From Deltaproteobacteria bacterium UBA6601 (GTDB lineage Bacteria > Myxococcota_A > UBA796 > UBA9615), in assembly GCA_002433485.1 (NCBI GenBank), contig DJIF01000037.1, positions 1 to 20,130 of the forward strand: a DNA stretch of 20,130 nt. Reading direction: 5' to 3'. Positions within the stretch are counted from its first letter, which is position 1. Every line of letters begins with the position of its first letter. This document shows, piece after piece, positions 14,619 through 20,130 of the stretch. The notes beneath the pieces are model-generated. The model was not told the DNA's origin and made no database searches. It saw nothing but the letters and a program-made list of their open reading frames with translations. The position numbers and the translations under genes were made by a program.

Positions 14619-15904
14619 GCATCAGCGCCAGAGCCTACCACGGCTAACCGCGCTACGGTCCTGGCGACCGGAAGAGCAAACTCCCAGCCCTTCGCTGCGC
14701 CTATATCATCCAACAGCTCTACGGAACGCTGCAGTTCGTTGCACTCAAAGCGGGCCCGCGCCATGGCAGCCAGCAGCAGCGGGTCAAGCCCTGCTCCTGG
14801 CCGCACCCGACCGCGGGCACCAGCGGCCTCTTCAAGGGCCACAAGGGCCAATTCGGCATCCCCTTCCTCTAGGGCAAGAAGCCCCACATCCCGATACAGT
14901 GCGCGCCGGAACCAACTCTCTAACAAGGACCGACCGCCGGCATCCAAGGCCATAGCCCCATCGCGCGGCAAAGACACAAGAGAGCTGCGCCAAGCGGCAA
15001 TTACCTCTTCGAGAGCACCTTCCACCTGAGCAAGGCGACCAGTCCCAACTGGAGCAGCACCCAGAACCATCGCCGCACTAAGGAGTTCGTGCTTACCAAA
15101 CTCAGCACCGGCGAACCAGCTGCTGGTAGCCAGATGGTCCAGCAGGTCGACCGGCCCCGACCCCTCGCCCTGAACGGAAGGGGAAAGCCCCCTCTCTCTC
15201 AACTCCAGAGTTCGTTGGGCAGCCTCAAGCTGAGCTGGCCAGAGCAGCGCGTACTCAAGGCTCTCTCCCTTAAGCTCCACCTTCTTCACCTCCGGCACTA
15301 ACAGCTGGGCAAGAGCCTGTTGTCCACCCTCTCCCACAGACCGAAGACTGGCTCCAACAGGGTCGCGGAACGAGCCCCCAGAGACTCTCGCGGCATTGGC
15401 GGTCGCCGCGGCCTGGCCCGCCTGGTCGCCGAGACCAGCGCAGGCTGCTGCCCCAAGAGCGTAGGCCTGCCCCAGGCCCAGACCGTAGGCATCAGGCTTG
15501 CGGGCGAGACGACAGTTGGCCTGCAGATGAATAGCCGCAAGGTGACCGAGGGCGAGTCGGTCCTCTAAGAGCAGACGGGCTTCGAGAGTGCGACCACCAT
15601 GAACCGCTCGCTGCTCCTTAGCCAACGGGCCGCCAAGCGTACCCCAATCGCCTTCAAGACCTCCCAGCCAGCGAGCTGCCAACAAGGGGAACAAAGCATC
15701 CGGCAACTCCTCGCTGAAGGCGACTCGCCACAGCCAAGTGGCAGCAACCTGCTCGCTACTGAGCGCCGCGCCAGAGTCCGCCGTCGGGGCCGTCTTTCCG
15801 CGACAGCCCCCCAGACCTAGCAACAACAAGAGAAAGGCCAAGCACACCCCTCTCAGCGGCCTTGATCGCCCCAGTGAAGACCAGTTCCGCCACGCCGAGG
15901 ACAC
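14603..15904 (-). CDS. Lipoprotein with C-terminal TPR-like helices, third of three before the binding-protein gene
   Basis: The frame is open upstream to 16063, but that would overlap the preceding gene by about 150 bp. I prefer GTG 15904, 10 nt after the preceding stop (TTG 15907 is possible), giving 433 residues with a basic n-region, a Leu-rich core and lipobox LGLGGC (Cys34). The +2 residue is Arg, consistent with the outer membrane. The body is Ala/Leu-rich and largely helical, with repeat-like segments near the C-terminus (DVGLLALEEGDAELALVAL, MARARFECNELQRSVELLDD) suggesting TPR-type helical hairpins. No catalytic motif or named family was recognised. Ribosome site is weak, so translation probably depends on coupling. 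Its stop forms ATGA with the mini-ORF start. Confidence 0.72.
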   Translation of the reverse strand: MSSAWRNWSSLGRSRPLRGVCLAFLLLLLGLGGCRGKTAPTADSGAALSSEQVAATWLWRVAFSEELPDALFPLLAARWLGGLEGDWGTLGGPLAKEQRAVHGGRTLEARLLLEDRLALGHLAAIHLQANCRLARKPDAYGLGLGQAYALGAAACAGLGDQAGQAAATANAARVSGGSFRDPVGASLRSVGEGGQQALAQLLVPEVKKVELKGESLEYALLWPAQLEAAQRTLELRERGLSPSVQGEGSGPVDLLDHLATSSWFAGAEFGKHELLSAAMVLGAAPVGTGRLAQVEGALEEVIAAWRSSLVSLPRDGAMALDAGGRSLLESWFRRALYRDVGLLALEEGDAELALVALEEAAGARGRVRPGAGLDPLLLAAMARARFECNELQRSVELLDDIGAAKGWEFALPVARTVARLAVVGSGADARVNR

Positions 15905-15914
15905 CAAGAATGGC

Positions 15915-16907
15915 TCAGTCTTCGAGCTGATCAAGGATATCGTCGACCTCAGAGGTAGAGCCACCCGCCTTGCCCACCCTGGAACGCCAGCGTTCACACC
16001 AGTCAAAACCACGCGAGTGCGGCTTCTGCATGAGGTGGAGTTGCAGAGCAGAACGACAGGCAAACTCGGTTAGAAAGGTTCGCTGCTCACCCGATAGTGC
16101 ATAGCCTTTGCTGAGGTTGCGCCAGACGATGTCAGCCCGCTTGATCACGGTGGCGTACTGCTTGCCATCATAGGCTGGCTTGATGCCGGCCAGATTAAGG
16201 TTGGGAGCGTTGGCCAGGTTCTTCCTGGACAGGGCAGCCTCCACAGCCTTCTGCCAACCCGTAGCCTTGCTGTTGTAAAGCGAGATCACGGCCACCTGCA
16301 CCTCGGGCTCCGACACCCCGGCTCGCCCCATCGCGGCGTCCATAGCGCAGCTCTTCTCGGCCCCGCTGAGCGCACTCTTATCTTCGAGAGCGGCAATGTC
16401 GATACCGGCACAGGAGCCGCTCGACGAAGATAGCGCTGCTACCTGCTCAGGCTCGCTCTTAGCGGCCGGAGTTTCCGCAACAGCGGTTGGCTTTGCAACT
16501 GTCGAAGCCTGGACCGGTGCGGCTTCGGAGGCGGCCTGCCCGGCAGCGGGCGGCGTAGAACTCGGCACATTCTTTGGCGAGGCCGGCGGCCGCGATGATG
16601 CGGTCGGAACAGATGCTGATGCAAGACTCGACGCTTTGCTTTTCTGCACCGTTGCCGCTGGCTGTGCGGCGCAATTGATCACCGCGCCACAGCTCAGATC
16701 GGCAGCCATAGCAGCCAACTGCAGGCCCTCATAACCAAGGGCGCGCAGAGCGGAGGCTCGTTCGGACCGGCAATCTTCGGCGCCAGTCCCCCAACAATTC
16801 CCAGCCTTAAGGTCCATCGTCTCACCGGCAGGGCAACCCGCCAACAACAACACTCCCAACAGCGTCGCAGGAAACAGACAGAGTTGAATCCGGCGGGGCA
16901 GAATCAT
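15915..16907 (-). CDS. Lipoprotein with Ala/Pro/Ser-rich linker
   Basis: A 330-residue lipoprotein: signal peptide MILPRRIQLCLFPATLLGVL followed by lipobox LLAGC (Cys25), +2 Pro. After a short cysteine-bearing head (C38, C46, C73, C79 region) a low-complexity Ala/Pro/Ser/Lys linker runs from about residue 82 to 165, long enough to span a wall or periplasmic gap. The C-terminal domain (about 168-330) is helical, with C167, C186, C283 and C299, and contains TGWQKAVEAALSRKNLAN and SGEQRTFLTEFACRSALQL. The ATG is preceded by AGGA with 7 nt spacing and overlaps the upstream gene by ATGA. No known family recognised; the architecture suggests a tethered periplasmic adaptor. Confidence 0.78.
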   Translation of the reverse strand: MILPRRIQLCLFPATLLGVLLLAGCPAGETMDLKAGNCWGTGAEDCRSERASALRALGYEGLQLAAMAADLSCGAVINCAAQPAATVQKSKASSLASASVPTASSRPPASPKNVPSSTPPAAGQAASEAAPVQASTVAKPTAVAETPAAKSEPEQVAALSSSSGSCAGIDIAALEDKSALSGAEKSCAMDAAMGRAGVSEPEVQVAVISLYNSKATGWQKAVEAALSRKNLANAPNLNLAGIKPAYDGKQYATVIKRADIVWRNLSKGYALSGEQRTFLTEFACRSALQLHLMQKPHSRGFDWCERWRSRVGKAGGSTSEVDDILDQLED

Positions 16908-17404
16908 GAACCGGTCCTGGGTCCTTCCGTGGGCAGACTCTCCAACACCTCAGTACGAATCCGCTCCGGCACCTTGGCGTCATCCACCTCTGTACGGCGC
17001 AACTCAACGGAGATCAGGTTGTTGCCACGACGCAGCTTCTGGTCAATGCGCTTAAGCTCATGCCCGGGGCTCCAGATCATCATGGAAGTCTGTGCTCCCA
17101 CTGTGAACGGAAGGGCATAGCTACCTCCCTCACGGCGGCCGATTCCAGCATAGGTCGCTTCAGCGCCAGCGAGACCCTGAGCGATGTTGTCAAAGTCATC
17201 CGGTAAATCCACTGGCCACACCGTAGCTGCCAACGGATTTCCAGTTCCCGCTTCGTAGACTTCAAACGAGACGGTGCAGTCCGGACCCGCCGCGCCGCTA
17301 GACGTGCTGGCTCCGCCCTTCGGGCAGCCAGCTAGCAGAGCCAGGGCCAGACAGGAGATTAGAGACATCATGGTGAGGCGATTCGACACAGCAGTTCCTC
17401 TCAT
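16904..17404 (-). CDS. Small lipoprotein with a beta-sandwich-like domain
   Basis: A 166-residue lipoprotein with lipobox LLAGC (Cys27) and +2 Pro. The mature part has alternating strands and turns (CTVSFEVYEAGTGNPLAATV, GSYALPFTVGAQTSMMIWSP, KLRRGNNLISVELRR) like carboxypeptidase-regulatory or PEGA-type sandwiches, but I cannot place it firmly. The ATG at 17404 makes an ATGA overlap with the kinase stop. A GTG at 17389 is an alternative start (161 residues) and has the better ribosome site, AGAGGA 6 nt upstream. Either start keeps the signal peptide. The direct position behind the kinase suggests an extracytoplasmic partner of it. Confidence 0.75.
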   Translation of the reverse strand: MRGTAVSNRLTMMSLISCLALALLAGCPKGGASTSSGAAGPDCTVSFEVYEAGTGNPLAATVWPVDLPDDFDNIAQGLAGAEATYAGIGRREGGSYALPFTVGAQTSMMIWSPGHELKRIDQKLRRGNNLISVELRRTEVDDAKVPERIRTEVLESLPTEGPRTGS

Positions 17405-19512
17405 TCCGATTCAGCAAACAGCACGCATTGTTCAGAGCTCCGCGGTGAGGTGGCCCCAGCGGTCACTACCCGCATCCTGAGAGCCGCTCCCAGAGCCGGC
17501 TCCGCGGCCCACCGGGAGAGTACTGAATTCTCCACACAACCGCCATCTGGCGGGCCCTCTTCCAGAGCTCTGGCAAGGACCTCCTGACCCCGAGCGAGGT
17601 GACCATCTTCGACCAGCACCAACGAGGCCAACAAAGAAGCCTGACGAGGTTCCGGCCGGGTCACTCCGGCGCAGCCCTCGGTACCGGGGTCAAGCACCGT
17701 ACAGACTTCAGCCACCGCTCGTTGCGCTCGAGCCTTAAGCTCGGCGCAACCGGCATCACCGCAATTCAAAACCCGAAGGTAGGAATTCAGGGCATCACCG
17801 TAGCCCTGCGCCGAGGAAAGCCGGGTGGCAGCGCCATGAACCAGCGCAGCGCGCGCGCCAGGCTCACCGGCCAGTTCCAACAGCCCAGAGCTCTTGTCCC
17901 GAGCTGCCTGATAGTTGCCAGCCAGCAGCTCGTCCAGGGCAACAAGCAGCTTGCCAGAGTCAAGTTCAGCCGCGGCCGCAGGAAGCTTGGCTACCGCCGC
18001 TTCAGCATTGGACCAGCTACCCTGAGCTGCAGCCTTCTCATACTGCTGCAAGGCCTGCAAGGTGTCGGAATCAGTTGGAGTTGCCCCTCCGGACAAGGCC
18101 ACAAAAACACCAACAGCGACCACTGCCACCGCAGCAACTGCGACCACCAGCAGCCCCTTGGAATTGCCACCTCGGGCGGCAGCAAGGTCTTGCTGGGTTG
18201 AGCTCGGCAAAGTGCCTGTATCGCTGACCGCAACGGCTTCAGCATCTTGAGTAGTGAAGGCGCGGGTATGGCCGACCGCCTCAACCTGACCACGCTGCTC
18301 TTCGGGCGCTATCTCCCGGACCCCGTCTGTCGGTCGCACCGGTCCGCCGCTGAGTTCTTCACCAATGCGGGTCTCAAAGCCGGTTCGCACTCCCACTCCC
18401 TCGGCAGGAAGATCAGGGTTGGAAGCTCTGGCCTGCTGCTCCGGGGCCACGGTGGTCAAGTCCATCGTGTCTCCGAGCCCATCTTCAGAATCAGACTGGC
18501 GCCGAGCCAACTCCGTATCGAAGGCCATCGGGATCGGCCCCTCAACGCTGGTGTTGGTGGCGGTAATAAAGGCCCCCGAAGGCAATGGAGGCAGCTCGCC
18601 GGGCAACAAAAGTCCCCTATTGTCAGGGCCGAAAGAGACCTTATTGAGTTGATCAAGGCACTCATCAAAGCTCTGGAAGCGATCTTCCAACTCCGATGCT
18701 GTAGCTCGCTGGATAAACTCAACCACCGAAGGACTGAGCCCCTCCCATGCCTCCGGGAGGATGCGTCCCACCGGGATCGCATTGAGCTGTTTCTGGGGTG
18801 GAATCCGGCCCACAAGCATCACATAGAAGGTGACACCAAAGCTGAAGATGTCGGACTGAGGACCCGGCAGCCCGGCCAACTGCTCCGGAGCCATAAAGCC
18901 CAGAGTACCCATGGTCTGTCCCATCTCAGTGAGACGAATAGCGTCCGGGCTGATGTCTTTTGCGATACCGAAATCGGTCAGCTTGGCCACCCCGTCGGCG
19001 GCGATCAGCATGTTGTCGGGCTTGACGTCACGATGCACCATCTGCGCGCCGTGCACGGCGCGCAGCGCAGCAGCAAGCGAGAGCCCATAGTAGCGAACAA
19101 AGGGATATGGGAGGTTACGGCCCGACTTCCGTGCCCGGTCGATAAAGCCAACCAGGTCGCCCCGGTCCATCCACTCCAGCAGCACGTATGGAGCACCGCC
19201 TTCGAGCTCACCACAGTCATAGACCTGCAGAACATGGGGGTGAGACACCCTTGAGCTGAGCTGTAATTCTCGCTCGAAGCGCTCAAGAAAGAGCTGCTGT
19301 TGGCGAGTTTCATGTGCCGTAGAGACCTTCGCCGCGACCAAGCGGTCCAGGCGGGTATCGCGCACCCTAAAGACCATCGCCTGGCCGCCAGCACCGGCCC
19401 GCCCCTCGACGAGAAAGCGCCTACCGTTGGAGCCGCCGAAGCGATCACCTTCCACCAGCATCTTCGGCGCACTACCGCCCGGTGAATCTCCTGGACCGAT
19501 CTGCTGTGCCAT
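17401..19512 (-). CDS. Transmembrane Ser/Thr protein kinase (PknB-type), first gene of the operon
   Basis: A 703-residue kinase from ATG 19512 (a TTG at 19530 would add six residues). The kinase domain is complete: Gly-rich loop GRAGAGGQAMVF (37-48 region), Lys62, helix-C Glu82, catalytic HRDVKPDN (160-167), DFG (180-182), GTLGFMAPE (202-210) and the DIFSFG block. A Thr/Ser-rich linker of about 150 residues (about 300-450) follows, with HTRAFTTQDA and ETRIGEE-like stretches that could be autophosphorylation sites. One membrane helix (about 453-474, LLVVAVAAVAVVAVGVFVAL) leads to an extracytoplasmic part of about 230 residues with helical TPR-like stretches and six cysteines (584, 589, 604, 614, 659, 696). 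No PASTA repeats are seen. It probably senses an envelope signal and phosphorylates cytoplasmic targets. The stop overlaps the next gene by ATGA. Confidence 0.93.
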   Translation of the reverse strand: MAQQIGPGDSPGGSAPKMLVEGDRFGGSNGRRFLVEGRAGAGGQAMVFRVRDTRLDRLVAAKVSTAHETRQQQLFLERFERELQLSSRVSHPHVLQVYDCGELEGGAPYVLLEWMDRGDLVGFIDRARKSGRNLPYPFVRYYGLSLAAALRAVHGAQMVHRDVKPDNMLIAADGVAKLTDFGIAKDISPDAIRLTEMGQTMGTLGFMAPEQLAGLPGPQSDIFSFGVTFYVMLVGRIPPQKQLNAIPVGRILPEAWEGLSPSVVEFIQRATASELEDRFQSFDECLDQLNKVSFGPDNRGLLLPGELPPLPSGAFITATNTSVEGPIPMAFDTELARRQSDSEDGLGDTMDLTTVAPEQQARASNPDLPAEGVGVRTGFETRIGEELSGGPVRPTDGVREIAPEEQRGQVEAVGHTRAFTTQDAEAVAVSDTGTLPSSTQQDLAAARGGNSKGLLVVAVAAVAVVAVGVFVALSGGATPTDSDTLQALQQYEKAAAQGSWSNAEAAVAKLPAAAAELDSGKLLVALDELLAGNYQAARDKSSGLLELAGEPGARAALVHGAATRLSSAQGYGDALNSYLRVLNCGDAGCAELKARAQRAVAEVCTVLDPGTEGCAGVTRPEPRQASLLASLVLVEDGHLARGQEVLARALEEGPPDGGCVENSVLSRWAAEPALGAALRMRVVTAGATSPRSSEQCVLFAESE

Positions 19513-19667
19513 AAAGCGGGCAGCCCCCAAAGTGGAAACCAGTTCCCGATGATAGAGGAGTGAGAGTCCGGGCGAAACCCGTGGGGGCGAGACGAAACTG
19601 CCGAAGCGCCTTTATCTGAGCTACTGGAAGCCCTATGCAGCGTCAGGCAAGCAGCTCAGAATCGACT
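19513..19667 (-). promoter_or_regulatory. Leader/promoter region of the twelve-gene operon
   Basis: This gap is the only place for a dedicated operon promoter. I see no convincing -35/-10 pair; GATAAA near 19610-19615 is the nearest -10-like sequence. The transcript leader can pair 7 bases (19523-19529 with 19582-19588, GCCCCCA/TGGGGGC), enclosing a CGGG/CCCG hairpin (19569-19581) and a weak GGAA/TTCC hairpin (19534-19546). The G-rich run that could serve as ribosome site for ATG 19512 is in the outer stem. Confidence 0.3.
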
Positions 19668-19680
19668 CTATGAGCTGCTT
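19649..19680 (-). terminator. Stem-loop at the end of the SDR gene
   Basis: AAGCAGCTCA (19649-19658) pairs perfectly with TGAGCTGCTT (19671-19680), leaving a 12-base loop that contains the TAG stop codon of the SDR gene. There is no T-run after it, so it is a weak candidate for an intrinsic terminator and could instead protect the mRNA end or attenuate read-through into the kinase operon. Confidence 0.4.
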
Positions 19681-20130
19681 TGGAGCAGTTCCCGGTCAGC
19701 ACACCAACGCTCAAGACGCGCCAGCCCATCCTCTAAAGAAACCGTAGGCTCATAGCCCAGGTCGCGCCGAGCCGCGCCGATATCAAACCAATGCGCACGG
19801 CTCACCTCTGCAACCAGGAAGCGAGTCACTCGCGGTTCGCCAGAGAGCGGTAGGATCCGATAGACGAGCTCACAGAGCCAGGCCACTGCTGAAGCCAGAG
19901 CGACCGGAACGCTACCCTTGACCGGCCCTTCCCCAGCAGCAGCGAGCATCCGATCCACCATGGTCCAGACCCCAATGGGCTCACCGTTGCTCACAAAGTA
20001 GGCTCGACCATCGATCGCCGCACCCTGCCGCAGCCGATCTGCAGCCAGCAGATGAGCGGCGGCTGCATTGTCCACATAGACCGTATCCACCAGCGGGTCG
20101 CCAGCTCCAATCCGGCGCAGCTGCCCGGCC
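19668..20130 (-). CDS. Extended SDR / 3-beta-HSD-family dehydrogenase, C-terminal part, 5' end outside window
   Basis: The frame is open to the right edge, so only the last 153 residues are seen. The block GDPLVDTVYVDNAAAAHLLA is the conserved substrate-domain motif of NAD(P)-dependent 3-beta-hydroxysteroid dehydrogenase/isomerase and sterol-4-alpha-carboxylate dehydrogenase relatives, which include OleD of olefin synthesis. It is followed by GRAYFVSNGEPIGVWTMVDR, and RDLGYEPTVSLEDGLARL, the typical C-terminal end of extended SDRs. The Rossmann fold and catalytic YxxxK lie beyond the window and cannot be checked. The GTG at 20090 is internal, not a start. The gene points the same way as the kinase operon but is separated from it by 155 nt and a stem-loop. 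Confidence 0.85.
   Translation of the reverse strand, partial: AGQLRRIGAGDPLVDTVYVDNAAAAHLLAADRLRQGAAIDGRAYFVSNGEPIGVWTMVDRMLAAAGEGPVKGSVPVALASAVAWLCELVYRILPLSGEPRVTRFLVAEVSRAHWFDIGAARRDLGYEPTVSLEDGLARLERWCADRELLQSSS

Noticed and set aside
13694..14647. Long open frame (317 codons) on the + strand
   Set aside because: Antisense to the solute-binding protein gene, no ribosome site or recognised domain, His/Gln/Arg-rich composition typical of antisense frames.
15905..16063. Upstream extension of the third lipoprotein to an ATG at 16063
   Set aside because: It would overlap the preceding lipoprotein gene by about 150 bp and put some 50 non-hydrophobic residues before the signal peptide; a start just after the preceding stop fits better.
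18247..19254. Long open frame (335 codons) on the + strand
   Set aside because: It lies wholly antisense to the kinase domain, whose motifs are intact. Its translation shows no recognisable domain and it results from high G+C in the third codon positions of the real gene.
1..20130. CRISPR array, tRNA/rRNA genes, insertion sequences, phage attachment sites
   Set aside because: No repeat-spacer pattern, RNA gene, transposase or integrase, or flanking duplications were seen; the only clear direct repeat is the 25-bp tandem pair.

Overview
The window has about 60% G+C, is densely coded and contains no tRNA, rRNA, CRISPR array or transposase that I can see. Many lipoproteins with classical lipoboxes, a transmembrane Ser/Thr kinase of the PknB type, outer-membrane barrels and a large PHP-domain lipoprotein suggest a diderm of the former Deltaproteobacteria (Myxococcota or Bradymonadota-like). 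That placement is inferred from gene content, not from a marker gene.

Layout. (1) Positions 1-1524, + strand: the 3' part of a porin-like outer-membrane barrel gene followed 11 nt later by a small double zinc-ribbon protein. (2) 1556-4843, - strand: a 1095-residue lipoprotein with a CehA/McbA-type PHP domain, convergent with the zinc-ribbon gene. (3) 5006-6076, + strand: a membrane-anchored protein with a possible SPOR-like segment and a C-terminal 3D (double-psi barrel) domain, divergent from the PHP gene across 162 bp. (4) 6102-19512, - strand: twelve genes packed head to tail, nearly all with stop/start overlaps. In transcription order they are Ser/Thr kinase, three lipoproteins, family-5 (peptide-type) ABC solute-binding protein, two permeases, two ATPases, small lipoprotein, beta-propeller periplasmic protein, and a putative outer-membrane barrel. 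(5) 19668-20130, - strand: the 3' end of an extended-SDR/3-beta-HSD family gene that runs off the window.

The centre of interest is region 4. A membrane kinase with a cysteine-bearing extracytoplasmic part is translationally chained to a complete but divergent Dpp/Opp-like importer and to five accessory envelope proteins, with a putative outer-membrane protein at the end. This looks like one envelope-spanning module in which import or sensing of a peptide-like ligand may be tied to kinase signalling. Its function is not known to me. A perfect 25-bp tandem duplication sits on the junction of the third lipoprotein and the solute-binding protein gene; it duplicates a ribosome-binding-site/start-codon unit and creates a six-codon mini-ORF. 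No gene-free stretch exceeds 300 bases.
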